The translations under genes were made by a program, and so were the position numbers. Of a DNA stretch of 64,000 nucleotides, positions 1-8,261 are shown one piece after another. The stretch covers positions 186,001 through 250,000 of the forward strand of contig JAPZRO010000003.1 in the NCBI GenBank assembly GCA_027531395.1, in the 5' to 3' direction. The notes under the pieces were generated by a model. The model made no database searches. It was not told where the DNA came from and saw nothing but the letters and a program-made list of their open reading frames with translations. The DNA is from Porphyrobacter sp. (GTDB lineage Bacteria > Pseudomonadota > Alphaproteobacteria > Sphingomonadales > Sphingomonadaceae). Each line of letters starts with the position of its first letter. The stretch's first letter is position 1.

Positions 1-14
1 GGCCGGCGGGCGGG

Positions 15-52
15 AATTGTGCCGGATGGGCGAACCCGTCCGGCTCGCAATT
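15..52 (+). promoter_or_regulatory. Hairpin just upstream of the tonB ribosome-binding site
   Basis: The inner stem pairs 21-30 with 35-44 (one G-U pair, loop cgaa). A 5-bp outer stem pairs 15-19 with 48-52. The structure ends one base before the GGAGAGAA ribosome-binding site of tonB. It could terminate a gene to the left of the window or structure the tonB leader; the sequence does not decide which. Confidence 0.4.
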
Positions 53-68
53 GGAGAGAAAGCGCTGG

Positions 69-740
69 ATGTCCTACGCTAGCCAACAACAAGGATTGAC
101 CGGCACCAAGCTCGTCGCATTGATTATCGCGCTAGCGATCGTCGGTGGCATCGGGGCGGTTATGGTCATCGGCCTTGCGATCAACGCCATCAAGAAAGAG
201 ATCGAGCGGGTCACCACCGTCGATATCGAAGAGCCGCCGCCGCCGGAAGAACCGGACGAGCCGCCGCCACCCCAGGAAAACACGGCTCCGCCGCCGCCGG
301 TCGCGCCTCCGCCGCCGATCAGCATCGCGCCGGCTCCGCCGCCGATCCAGACGCAGCCGACCATTCCGCCGCCGTCTCCGCCGGCCCTGCGGATTCCGCC
401 GCCGGCACCTGCCGGTCCGCCGCCCGCCCCGCCGGCGCCTTCCAAGGCCCGTGGTGCGCGCACCAAGAACGAACGCAGCTGGGCCGCGCGCATTCAGGAA
501 AACTATCCTGCCCGCGCCCTGCGCGAGGAAATCGAGGGCACCGTGGGCGTGCGCGTCACCGTCACTCCCGACGGGCGTGCCACCGGCTGTTCGGTCACCG
601 CTTCGAGCGGCTCGGACATTCTCGATGCCGCCGCTTGTGCGGGGATGGAGCGTTACGCCCGGTTCGATCCGGCGCTTGACGATGCCGGCAACCCGACCAA
701 CGGCAGCTATTCGACGCGGATTACCTATCGTTTGAACTGA
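69..740 (+). CDS. tonB: Energy transducer TonB
   Basis: Inner-membrane-anchored periplasmic protein (223 aa) that passes proton-motive-force energy from ExbB/ExbD to TonB-dependent outer-membrane receptors. There is an N-terminal transmembrane segment at about residues 13-37. A long proline-rich periplasmic spacer of PPPP and EEP blocks follows (about 45-130). The C-terminal TonB domain (about 140-223) contains the NYPARALREEIEG stretch and ends in an ITYRLN strand. The ATG at 69 is preferred over a TTG at 51 because GGAGAGAA at 53-60 is correctly spaced for it. It is first in a plus-strand run with exbB and exbD genes, which fixes its role. The window carries at least three TonB-dependent receptors that would need it. 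Confidence 0.95.
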   Translation: MSYASQQQGLTGTKLVALIIALAIVGGIGAVMVIGLAINAIKKEIERVTTVDIEEPPPPEEPDEPPPPQENTAPPPPVAPPPPISIAPAPPPIQTQPTIPPPSPPALRIPPPAPAGPPPAPPAPSKARGARTKNERSWAARIQENYPARALREEIEGTVGVRVTVTPDGRATGCSVTASSGSDILDAAACAGMERYARFDPALDDAGNPTNGSYSTRITYRLN

Positions 741-813
741 CGGATCAATCCGGCCCCGGCCTTGTAGGAAGGCCGGAGCCCCCAGGAACATTCTTTCAAG
801 AGGACTACTCGCA

Positions 814-1581
814 ATGAACCTTTACCTCCTTGCCGCCGCCGCAGGCGAAGCGCCCAAGAACCAGTTCGGCTTCGTCGAAGCCATGAAGGAAGGCGGCCCG
901 GTCGCCTGGTCGATCCTTGCCGTGATGATCATCATGTCGGTCGGCACCTTCTACATCATGTTCACCAAGCTCTTCGAGCAGAACAAGATCATGAAGCAGT
1001 ACAAGACCGTGCAGTCCTCGTTCTGGCGCGCTGCCAGCCTCAAGGAAGGCGCTGCCAAGCTCGAGAAGGACGGCGCATGGCGCCAGCTGGCCGACGACGC
1101 CGTCAAGGCCCAGGAAGACCACGGCAAGATGACCGACGCGCTCGAATCGCATGACTACATGCACGGCACGCTCCAGCGTTCGGAAGATTCGATCAACGCG
1201 GTGCTCGCGGGCGGCCTGCCGTTCCTCGCCACCGTCGGTGCGACCGCGCCGTTCGTTGGTCTGCTCGGCACCGTGATCGGGATCTACCGCGCGCTGATCA
1301 ACATCGGCATCGAAGGTTCGGCCTCGATCGACAAGGTCGCCGGCCCGGTCGGTGAAGCGCTGATCATGACCGCGATCGGTCTGCTCGTGGCGGTTCCCGC
1401 GGTGCTCGCGTTCAACTGGCTGCAGTCGCGCAACCGTCGCATCGCCGAGCTGCTGGGCGGTTTCTCGACCGACATCCTCGCCTACATCAACTCGAACGGC
1501 GCGGTGAAGCCGGCGGTGACGGCTGCTCCGGCTGCCAAGCCCGCTGCCAAGCCGGCCAACGCCCCGGCCACCAAGGCCTGA
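814..1581 (+). CDS. exbB: Biopolymer transport protein ExbB (MotA/TolQ/ExbB proton channel)
   Basis: Inner-membrane proton-channel subunit (255 aa) of the TonB-ExbB-ExbD complex. A hydrophobic segment at about residues 28-50 is followed by a cytoplasmic loop. Two further membrane segments (about 130-155 and 180-200) carry the family signature, including GATAPFVGLLGTVIGI. The C-terminus is an Ala/Pro/Lys-rich tail. The start is supported by AGAGGA about ten bases upstream. It lies 73 bases after tonB and 146 bases before the first exbD, and the latter gap holds a strong hairpin. TolQ is the main alternative, but tonB next door and no tolA/tolB/pal nearby favour ExbB. Confidence 0.95.
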   Translation: MNLYLLAAAAGEAPKNQFGFVEAMKEGGPVAWSILAVMIIMSVGTFYIMFTKLFEQNKIMKQYKTVQSSFWRAASLKEGAAKLEKDGAWRQLADDAVKAQEDHGKMTDALESHDYMHGTLQRSEDSINAVLAGGLPFLATVGATAPFVGLLGTVIGIYRALINIGIEGSASIDKVAGPVGEALIMTAIGLLVAVPAVLAFNWLQSRNRRIAELLGGFSTDILAYINSNGAVKPAVTAAPAAKPAAKPANAPATKA

Positions 1582-1596
1582 TCGCCATTGCCGCAG

Positions 1597-1632
1597 GGCG
1601 GCGGGACCGGCTGAACCAGCCAACCCGCCGCC
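1597..1632 (+). terminator. GC-rich hairpin between exbB and exbD
   Basis: The arms at 1597-1605 and 1624-1632 pair perfectly over 9 bp. An inner GGCT/AGCC stem pairs 1609-1612 with 1618-1621. No T-run follows, so it may act as an attenuator or an mRNA processing or stability element rather than a full terminator. It would lower exbD expression relative to exbB. Confidence 0.4.
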
Positions 1633-1727
1633 TTCCGGCTGCCAGCCCCGCCACGGCAGGGCGAAACAGCCGGGTCGCCTTCGGGCGAATGTGTGCAGTC
1701 ATTGCTTTGACAAGGTAGGAATTCACA

Positions 1728-2258
1728 ATGGCGATTTCGACGGGAGGCGGGGGCGATACCCCCATGTCCGACATCAACACCACGCCGCTGGTGGACGTGA
1801 TGCTGGTGCTCCTGATCATCTTCCTCATCGCGGTCCCGGTGGCGATCCAGACGATCGAGAAGCTGAAGATCCCTGTCTTCGAATCAGTCGAATCGAAGAA
1901 CAAGGTGGAAAACCTTCAGCTCACCGTCAGCACCACCGACGCTGCCGGTCGCAGCGCCGGGGAGCCGGGCTTCGAAGGCGCCTCGCGTGGCGGGGAATGC
2001 CGGGTCTACTTCAACAACATCACCCCCGTCTCCTCCGAAGAGCTGTATGACGAGGCGTTCAACCGTCTCGATGCGATCGTGAAGAATGCGGGCGGCGTTG
2101 AAGCGATCATGGCCGATCCCGAGAAGATCCCGCAGGTCCACATCCGCGCTGACGTGAACGCGCCGTGGCGCTGCGTTGCGGGCACGATCTACAATGTTCA
2201 GGCCGCCGGCTATCCGACCGTCGGGTTCATCTCGAACCCGGTCGAGCCCGGCATCTGA
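1728..2258 (+). CDS. exbD: Biopolymer transport protein ExbD, long form
   Basis: ExbD/TolR-family inner-membrane protein (176 aa), the proton-accepting partner of ExbB. A short cytoplasmic N-terminus leads into MSDINTTPLVDVMLVLL, where the Asp after PLV is the conserved membrane aspartate. A periplasmic domain follows. That domain is longer than in the next ExbD and contains two cysteines (in GECRVYF and PWRCVAG), which could form a disulphide; this is inference. The start has AGGTAGGA upstream. The next exbD begins 24 bases downstream, so the two are probably co-translated. Confidence 0.93.
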   Translation: MAISTGGGGDTPMSDINTTPLVDVMLVLLIIFLIAVPVAIQTIEKLKIPVFESVESKNKVENLQLTVSTTDAAGRSAGEPGFEGASRGGECRVYFNNITPVSSEELYDEAFNRLDAIVKNAGGVEAIMADPEKIPQVHIRADVNAPWRCVAGTIYNVQAAGYPTVGFISNPVEPGI

Positions 2259-2282
2259 GCCTGAGGAAGAGGAGTAACTGAC

Positions 2283-2714
2283 ATGGGTATGTCCGGAGGC
2301 AAACTCGACGGCGAACCTATGATGGACATGAACATGACGCCGCTGATCGACGTTCTGCTCGTTCTGCTGATCATGTTCATCATCACCATCCCGGTGGCGA
2401 CCCACTCGGTCGACATCGATCTCCCGCAGGGCAACCCGCCGCCGCAGGACATTGTGGTCGATCCGGTCAAGAACAAGCTGGTTCTGACCCAGGCCGACCA
2501 GATCCTGTGGAACGGCACCCCGGTGGATTCGGGCCAGCTGGTCACCCTGCTGAGCGAGACCACTCGCATGGCGGTCGAGCCCGAGCTGCAGTTCGAGCCC
2601 GAACCGCTTGCGAGCTACGATATCTCGGCCAAGGTGCTGCAGATCATCAAGACCTCGGGCGTGACCAAGTTCGGCTTCGTCGGGAACGAAAAGTACCGCG
2701 CGTTCGGCAAGTAA
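2283..2714 (+). CDS. exbD: Biopolymer transport protein ExbD
   Basis: Second ExbD (143 aa). The N-terminus MMDMNMTPLIDVLLVLLIMF carries the conserved aspartate of the single membrane helix. A compact periplasmic domain ends in KFGFVGNEKYRAFGK. The start is supported by GAAGAGGAG upstream. It is last in the tonB-exbB-exbD-exbD run and is followed by a clear hairpin terminator. Two tandem ExbD genes after ExbB are usual in sphingomonads and xanthomonads, where the second copy can be needed only for some substrates. Confidence 0.93.
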   Translation: MGMSGGKLDGEPMMDMNMTPLIDVLLVLLIMFIITIPVATHSVDIDLPQGNPPPQDIVVDPVKNKLVLTQADQILWNGTPVDSGQLVTLLSETTRMAVEPELQFEPEPLASYDISAKVLQIIKTSGVTKFGFVGNEKYRAFGK

Positions 2715-2766
2715 GCACCGCGCTGCGGCATCGCCCGGTCGTTGACGGGGCATTGCACAATCATCG

Positions 2767-2799
2767 AAGGGGCGTTGCGAGCGATCGCAGCGCCCCTTT
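2767..2799 (+). terminator. Rho-independent-type terminator of the tonB operon
   Basis: A 12-bp stem (2767-2778 with 2787-2798, one G-U pair) has an 8-base loop and is followed by TTTC. It lies about 50 bases after the second exbD and separates it from the third. Confidence 0.7.
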
Positions 2800-2931
2800 C
2801 GCTTTAAGGGCCGCTCGCATCCGGTTGCACTCCGCATACCGGTACGCGTTAGGCAACCTCTTGTTTGTGGGTTAGAATTGCTCCCGCAGCGGGCGCGGCC
2901 CCTTCGCGCCCCTGTTCAAGGAGACGCGACC

Positions 2932-3366
2932 ATGCCCCATGCCGTGACCCGCCCCAACCTCTACGCCCCCCGCCCCCGCCCGATGGGCGAAATGAACGTC
3001 ACCCCCTTCATCGACGTACTGCTGGTACTGCTGATCATGCTGATCCTCGCCATCCCCGCGCCGGTCCATGTCACCCCCGTCGACCTGCCGAGCGAGCGCG
3101 CGAAGCCCATGCTGCCGGTGCTCGAGCAGAACACCATTGCCATCGACGCCGCTGACCGGCTGCTGTGGAACGGCACCGCCGTCTCGCCCGACACCCTGCG
3201 CCTTCAGGTCGCCGCTGCCAGCGCGCGCGGGGACCAGACGCTGCTGCGCTTCGCCCCCGATGCTGCGGCGAGCTACGACACCGCCGCGCGCACCATCGCG
3301 CTGATGAAGGAAGAGGGTGCGGAGAGCTTCGCCTTCGTCGGCAACGAGAAGCACCGGGACTTCTGA
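2932..3366 (+). CDS. exbD: Biopolymer transport protein ExbD, third copy
   Basis: Third ExbD/TolR-family protein (144 aa), close to the second copy. It has GEMNVTPFIDVLLVLLIMLI with the membrane aspartate, a DRLLWNGTAV stretch mirroring the second copy's QILWNGTPV, and the same FAFVGNEKHRDF ending. This points to duplication of exbD2. The ATG at 2932 is chosen because AAGGAG lies just upstream; in-frame codons from 2878 have no such site. A terminator separates it from the main operon, so it is probably expressed separately. Its stop is only 10 bases from the parS palindrome. Confidence 0.9.
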   Translation: MPHAVTRPNLYAPRPRPMGEMNVTPFIDVLLVLLIMLILAIPAPVHVTPVDLPSERAKPMLPVLEQNTIAIDAADRLLWNGTAVSPDTLRLQVAAASARGDQTLLRFAPDAAASYDTAARTIALMKEEGAESFAFVGNEKHRDF

Positions 3367-3376
3367 GGCACCGATG

Positions 3377-3410
3377 TTCGCCAAATGTTTCACGTGAAAC
3401 ATTTGGCGAA
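3377..3410. promoter_or_regulatory. parS: parS centromere site inside a 34-bp perfect palindrome
   Basis: The central 16 bases (3386-3401), TGTTTCACGTGAAACA, match the established ParB-binding consensus TGTTNCACGTGAAACA exactly. The symmetry continues 9 bases on each side without a mismatch and there is no loop. It lies between the convergent ends of exbD and the helicase gene, so it could also end transcription. No T-run is present and a loopless stem is a poor terminator, so parS is the better reading. mipZ, whose product binds ParB-parS complexes, is about 5 kb away. Confidence 0.85.
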
Positions 3411-3422
3411 TGCCGCCCTCCG

Positions 3423-5882
3423 CTAATCCCCCTCGCGCGGGTCGTCGGGGCGCATCGCGGTTGCGATCAGCCCCTCGGCCTCGATCAGCAACTCGTCGTC
3501 CACCGCCCCCTGCGGCACCGCCTCGCGCCCGATCATCGTCATCACCGGCACGGCGAGCGGGGAGACGCGCTCCAGCTCGACATGCACCAGCTCGCGCTCA
3601 GAGCGTTCGAGCAGATCGGCCAGCCGCCCCACATCCGTCATCCGCGCCCGCGCATCGGCCCAGGCGGCCTCGATCAGCACGTGATCGGGCTCGTATTTGC
3701 GCAGCACGTCGTAAATCAGATCGGTCGAGAAGGTGACCTGCTTGCCGCTCTTGCGCTGCCCGGGATGCTGGCGCTCGACGAGGCCCGAGATCACCGCCAC
3801 CTCGCGGAAGGCGCGGCGAAGCAGGTGGCTTTCGGTGACCCACTCGACAAATTCGCCCGTCAGTATATCGGGCGAGAGCAGCGGCGCTGGATCGGTGACG
3901 GGCTTCAGACCCCACACGGCAAGGCAATAGTCGTTGGCCACGAACCCGCCCGGCAGTAGCCCGCGATCCTCCATCCGCCGGGTGATCAGCATCCCGAGGC
4001 TCTGGTTCGCGTTCCAGCCCTCGAAGGTGTAATAGGCGGTGTAGTGCTTGCCGCCGTGCGGGAAGCTCTCGACCAGCAGCTCGCCCGGCGCGGGCAGGCG
4101 GCTGCGCCAGTCCTGCATCTCCAGCCATTCGCGCACATCGTCGGGAAAGCGCCCCCAGCCCGCCCGGTCGGCGAGCATCGCCTGCACGCGGGTGCTGAGG
4201 TGCGTGGTGAGCGGCATCCTGAGGCCGCCGTAGCTCGGAATGGTGGCGCTCTTCTTGGCTGCGCGGACAGTGACATCCATGTCCTTCACCCCCTCGACCT
4301 CAAGGCTCATGCCGGCGAAGAAGAAGGTGTCCCCCGGCGAAAGCTGAGCGGCAAAACGCTCCTCGACCTTGCCGAGACTGCGGCCGTTTTTGAACCGCAC
4401 TGTCAGCATCTCGCTATCGACGATGATCCCGGCGTTCATCCGGTGGCGCTGCGCCTGGTTGGGGTGGGCGAGCCGCCACGTCCCGTCCTTCGCGCGCACG
4501 ATCCGCTGGAACCGGTCATAGGCCTTGAGCGCATAGCCGCCGTTGGAGACGAAGCCGAGCACGCGAGCGAACGTCGCCGCATCGACCCAGCTATAGGCAA
4601 GGCTGCTGCGCACCTCGGCCAGCAGCGCGTCCTCGTGGAACGGCCCGGCGCAGGCGCAGGCCATGACATGCTGGGCGAGCACGTCGAGGCTGCCGGGGCG
4701 GAAGGCCTCGCCGTCGCGCTGGCCCTCGTCGACCGCGTCCTTGGCCGCCATCGCTTCGAGAAATTCGAAGCGGTTGCCCGGCACCAGCACCGCGCGGCTC
4801 GGCGTGTCCAAGCGGTGCCCCGCCCGCCCGATCCGCTGGAGCAGCCGCGATGAACCCTTGGGCGCGCCCATTTGCACGACGAGATCGATGTCTCCCCAGT
4901 CGATCCCGAGATCGAGGCTGGCGGTGCACACCAGCGCGCGCAACTCGCCCCGCGCCATCGCTTCCTCGACCTTGCGGCGGGCCTCGGTGCTGAGCGAGCC
5001 GTGGTGGATGCCGATCGGCAGGTGATCCTCGTTCTCCTCCCACAGGCACTGGAAGATGAACTCCGCAAGGAAGCGGGTGTTGGTGAAGATCAGCGTGGTG
5101 CGGTTGGCCTTGATCGCCTCGTAAAGCTGCGGGACGGCCCAGCGTCCGGCGTGCCCGCCCCACGGCACGCGCTCTTCCTGGGGCAGGAGGATTTCGACTT
5201 CGGGCTCGGAACCTTCCTCGCCGATCACGAGGTCGGCGGCGGCGTTTTCTCCCGCATCGCCGGTTTGCGGCGCGAGCCATTCCTGAAAGTCGCGGGGGTT
5301 CGCCAAGGTGGCCGACAGCGCGACCCGCTGCGCCCGCGGGGCGAGCGCGTGCAGCCGCGCGAGGCTGAGCGCCAGCAGATCGCCGCGCTTGTCGGTGGCA
5401 AAGGCGTGCACCTCGTCGATCACCACCCGCTTGAGCCCGGCAAACAGATCAGCGCTTTCGGGGTAGGAGAGCAGCAGCGAGAGACTTTCCGGCGTGGTCA
5501 GCAGGATGTGCGGCGGGCGTTCGCGCTGGCGCTTCTTGCGGTCGGAAGGGGTATCGCCGCTGCGGGTCTCGACCCGGATGGGCAGGCCGATCTCCTCGAT
5601 CGGAGTGAGCAGATTGCGCTTCACATCCTGCGCCAGCGCCTTCAGCGGCGAGACATAGAGCGTGTGGAGGCCATCCGGCGGCGGCGCCCCTGCCGAGGGC
5701 GCGAAGTCGCACAGCGTCGGCAGGAATCCCGCGAGCGTCTTGCCCGCGCCGGTATCGGCCACCAGCAGCGCATGGCGGCCGGCGCGTGCCTTCTCGAGTA
5801 TCTCAAGCTGGTGCCGCCGCACCCGCCAGCCGCGCTGCGCGAACCAGTCGGCGATTTCGGGCGGGAGGGCAGTGTCGGTCAC
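3423..5882 (-). CDS. Ligase-associated DEXH-box DNA helicase (Lhr family)
   Basis: Superfamily 2 ATP-dependent helicase (about 819 aa). Walker A is ADTGAGKT at about residue 45. The DEVH box (VIDEVHAF) and the TASLDLGIDWGDIDLV and QRIGRAGHR motifs of the second RecA domain follow, then a long Lhr-type C-terminal region. It resembles the group usually encoded beside an ATP-dependent ligase, an exonuclease and a phosphoesterase in a DNA-repair cassette. None of those partners is visible here. A GTG at 5882 (VTDTALPPEIADWF) is preferred. A TTG at 5918 would add 12 residues that do not look conserved. It follows the DUF2059 gene by 42 bases and may share its transcript. Confidence 0.88.
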   Translation of the reverse strand: MTDTALPPEIADWFAQRGWRVRRHQLEILEKARAGRHALLVADTGAGKTLAGFLPTLCDFAPSAGAPPPDGLHTLYVSPLKALAQDVKRNLLTPIEEIGLPIRVETRSGDTPSDRKKRQRERPPHILLTTPESLSLLLSYPESADLFAGLKRVVIDEVHAFATDKRGDLLALSLARLHALAPRAQRVALSATLANPRDFQEWLAPQTGDAGENAAADLVIGEEGSEPEVEILLPQEERVPWGGHAGRWAVPQLYEAIKANRTTLIFTNTRFLAEFIFQCLWEENEDHLPIGIHHGSLSTEARRKVEEAMARGELRALVCTASLDLGIDWGDIDLVVQMGAPKGSSRLLQRIGRAGHRLDTPSRAVLVPGNRFEFLEAMAAKDAVDEGQRDGEAFRPGSLDVLAQHVMACACAGPFHEDALLAEVRSSLAYSWVDAATFARVLGFVSNGGYALKAYDRFQRIVRAKDGTWRLAHPNQAQRHRMNAGIIVDSEMLTVRFKNGRSLGKVEERFAAQLSPGDTFFFAGMSLEVEGVKDMDVTVRAAKKSATIPSYGGLRMPLTTHLSTRVQAMLADRAGWGRFPDDVREWLEMQDWRSRLPAPGELLVESFPHGGKHYTAYYTFEGWNANQSLGMLITRRMEDRGLLPGGFVANDYCLAVWGLKPVTDPAPLLSPDILTGEFVEWVTESHLLRRAFREVAVISGLVERQHPGQRKSGKQVTFSTDLIYDVLRKYEPDHVLIEAAWADARARMTDVGRLADLLERSERELVHVELERVSPLAVPVMTMIGREAVPQGAVDDELLIEAEGLIATAMRPDDPREGD

Positions 5883-5924
5883 AGCCGCACAGGTGGCGCG
5901 CCGCACGCGCGGCTGCAAGCGCGA

Positions 5925-6731
5925 TCAACTGCTTTTGGTATTCTCGCGGGCAGGCTCGCTCTCGCGCAGCGTCTCGACACTGATCCCCAGCAGCTCGGCG
6001 AGGCGGGCCTGCTCGGCGGGCGTCAGGTCGGAGAAGGTGCGGCGCGGCGGCAGCTTCGCCTCGGCCTCCTTGGCCTTGGCCATCATCTCGGGCATCACCC
6101 GCATCATCGTCGGCACCATCTCGTTCATGGTCGCCATGACCTGCGGATCGGTGTTGATCAGCATCGATTCCGCCGCGTAGCGCGCGCCTACCGGGGTGGA
6201 GAAATAGGCCGCCATGTCGGCCAGCTCGGCCTCGGTGAAGCGGCTCGCATAGGCGCGGGCGAGGCCGGCGCGGTAGGACGGCTCGATCTCGACCATCACG
6301 TCGGCGATCAGCTGCATGGTCACGTTCGACATCAGCCGCGTGCGCTCCTCGAAGGCGGGATCGAGGATCGCCGCCACCTCGCGCAAGGTGCCCTCGCCCA
6401 TCGGCGGCAACTCCTCGGCGGGCAGACCGCTGAGCTTGGCGATCTCCGCCAACGGCACATCCATGAACGAGCCCATGATGTTGTCCATCATCGGCTTCAT
6501 CATGTCGTTCATCATCCGGGCATAGGTGCCGGGCGGGAAGATGCGGGCCACCACCTGCTCGGCCGCAGGGATGCGGGCTTCCTGTTCGGGGGTAAGCGGT
6601 TCGGCCTTGCCGAACATGTTGGCCATCATTGCCGGCGCTTCGCTCGCGGTGTCCTGCGCGGCGAGCGGGGGCGCGGCCAGCACGAGCGCGGCGAGCCCCG
6701 CGGTGGCGGCGAAAATCCGATTGCGAATCAT
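5925..6731 (-). CDS. DUF2059-like exported protein
   Basis: Exported protein of 268 aa with a signal peptide (RNRIFAATAGLAALVLAAPPLAAQ). The mature part is helical and Met-rich, with blocks such as MMNDMMKPMMDNIMG. Its C-terminal half (MSNVTMQLIADVM, then RAYASRFTEAELADMAAYFSTPVG) matches the DUF2059 pattern. The function of that family is not established. The ATG at 6731 follows AGGGGAGCATCACC. It sits between the phosphohexomutase gene (29 bases) and the helicase gene (42 bases) on the same strand, so the three may form an operon without obvious functional unity. Confidence 0.8.
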   Translation of the reverse strand: MIRNRIFAATAGLAALVLAAPPLAAQDTASEAPAMMANMFGKAEPLTPEQEARIPAAEQVVARIFPPGTYARMMNDMMKPMMDNIMGSFMDVPLAEIAKLSGLPAEELPPMGEGTLREVAAILDPAFEERTRLMSNVTMQLIADVMVEIEPSYRAGLARAYASRFTEAELADMAAYFSTPVGARYAAESMLINTDPQVMATMNEMVPTMMRVMPEMMAKAKEAEAKLPPRRTFSDLTPAEQARLAELLGISVETLRESEPARENTKSS

Positions 6732-6760
6732 GGTGATGCTCCCCTGAAGATCAGGGAGCC

Positions 6761-8176
6761 TTAATGCCCGACGCTTTCCCCGCGTTCCAGCCCCGATGCG
6801 GCGAGCTGCGCGTCGATCTGCGCAAGCAGCCGCTCCAGCCCGTCCTCGCTGTCGCTTTCGGCCCGCGCCACCAGCACGTCCTGCGTGTTCGAGGCGCGCA
6901 GCAGCCACCAGCCGTCGGCGGTGTTCACCCGCACACCATCGGTGGTGTTGACGCTCTCGACACCGGGGCCGGGATTGCCGGTGAGCCGTCCGGCGATTTC
7001 CTCCATCGCGGCGAACTTGCGGCTCTCGTCGACCTGGAAGCGCATTTCCGGGGTGTTGAGCATCGGCGGGATCGCACCGCGCAGCTCGGTGACCGATTTG
7101 CCCAGCCGCGCCGCCGCCGCCAGCAGCCGGACACCGGCATAGAGCGCATCGTCAAAGCCGTAATAGGTGTCGGCGAAGAACACGTGGCCGCTCATCTCGC
7201 CCGCCAGCGGCGCGCCGGTTTCCTTCATTTTGGACTTGATCAGCGAATGGCCGGTCTTCCACATCAGCGGCTGCCCGCCGAGCTCGGCCACGCGGTCGAA
7301 CAGCGCGCGGCTCGCCTTCACATCAGCGATAACGCAAGCATTCGGGCGGGTCTTGAGCACGTCCTCGGCGTAGATCATCAGCAGCTGATCGCCCCAGATC
7401 ACGCGGCCGGTGCCGTCGATCGCGCCGATCCGGTCCCCGTCCCCGTCAAAAGCCACTCCGAAATCGAGCTGCTTCTCCGCGACGAGTTTCCGCAAATCGG
7501 CGAGATTGGCCTCCACGGTCGGATCAGGATGGTGGTTGGGAAAATGTCCATCGACTTCGGTAAACAGCAGGTGGTGTTCTCCCGGCAGGCGGGCGGCCAG
7601 CGCTTCGAGCGCGGGGCCGGCAGCGCCGTTGCCGGCATCCCAGCCGACGCGCAGCCCTTCGAGGGCTTGCGGCTCGATCCCGGCCAGACCCTCGAGCAGG
7701 CGCTCGACATACTCGCCCAGGATGTCCTTCGTGGTGACGCTGCCCACCCCGCTCGCGAACGCCCCGTCTGCTGCCAGTTTCCCGAGCTTCTGGATATCGG
7801 CGCCGAAGAACGGCCGGCCGAGAAATACCATCTTGAAGCCATTGTAATTGGGGGGATTGTGGCTGCCAGTTATCTGAATGCCGCCATCCACCTCTTCGGC
7901 TGAGGCTTCGGCGTAGTAGAGCATCGGGGTCGCCCCCAGCCCGATCCGCACGACATCGCACCCGCTCGCGGTGAGCCCTTCGACGAGCGCGTGCTCGAGC
8001 ATCGGCGAGCTGACCCGCCCGTCGTAACCCACCGCCACGGTCTTCCCGCCCGCCTCGCGCAGGAGCGTGCCGAACGCCCGGCCGATCGCGCGCGCATCAT
8101 CCGCACCCAGCGTCTCGCCGATGATCCCGCGGATATCGTATTCGCGCAGGACGGTGGGGTGGAAATGGTGCTGCAT
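6761..8176 (-). CDS. pgmG: Phosphomannomutase/phosphoglucomutase
   Basis: Alpha-D-phosphohexomutase (471 aa) that interconverts hexose 6- and 1-phosphates and feeds nucleotide-sugar and exopolysaccharide synthesis. All four family motifs are present. These are the phosphoserine loop QITGSHNP (about residue 103), the metal loop DGDGDRIG (about 245), the sugar-specificity loop GEMSGHVFF (about 325) and the phosphate-binding loop RASNTQDVLVARAE near the C-terminus. The opening TVLREYDIRGIIGETLG is typical of the Sphingomonas PgmG / Pseudomonas AlgC group. The length is normal. The symbol is by resemblance to sphingomonad PgmG; manB or algC would be equally fair. Confidence 0.92.
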   Translation of the reverse strand: MQHHFHPTVLREYDIRGIIGETLGADDARAIGRAFGTLLREAGGKTVAVGYDGRVSSPMLEHALVEGLTASGCDVVRIGLGATPMLYYAEASAEEVDGGIQITGSHNPPNYNGFKMVFLGRPFFGADIQKLGKLAADGAFASGVGSVTTKDILGEYVERLLEGLAGIEPQALEGLRVGWDAGNGAAGPALEALAARLPGEHHLLFTEVDGHFPNHHPDPTVEANLADLRKLVAEKQLDFGVAFDGDGDRIGAIDGTGRVIWGDQLLMIYAEDVLKTRPNACVIADVKASRALFDRVAELGGQPLMWKTGHSLIKSKMKETGAPLAGEMSGHVFFADTYYGFDDALYAGVRLLAAAARLGKSVTELRGAIPPMLNTPEMRFQVDESRKFAAMEEIAGRLTGNPGPGVESVNTTDGVRVNTADGWWLLRASNTQDVLVARAESDSEDGLERLLAQIDAQLAASGLERGESVGH

Positions 8177-8261
8177 GAGAGGCTTGTCCTGTCGTTTTCT
8201 TGGGTCGCGGCCTGCGACTGAACGCCAATTGTGTCAATCCCGCGATGCTACGCAGCAGCCC

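Noticed and set aside
285..450. Tandem CCGCCG-type repeats as a microsatellite or CRISPR-like array
   Set aside because: They encode the Pro-rich spacer of TonB. There are no regular spacers.
3377..3410. Palindrome as a simple rho-independent terminator
   Set aside because: It has no loop and no T-run, and its core equals the parS consensus base for base. A dual role remains possible.
4872..6764. 630-codon plus-strand frame opposite the helicase and DUF2059 genes
   Set aside because: Spans two genes with clear motifs on the other strand. His/Arg-rich shadow.
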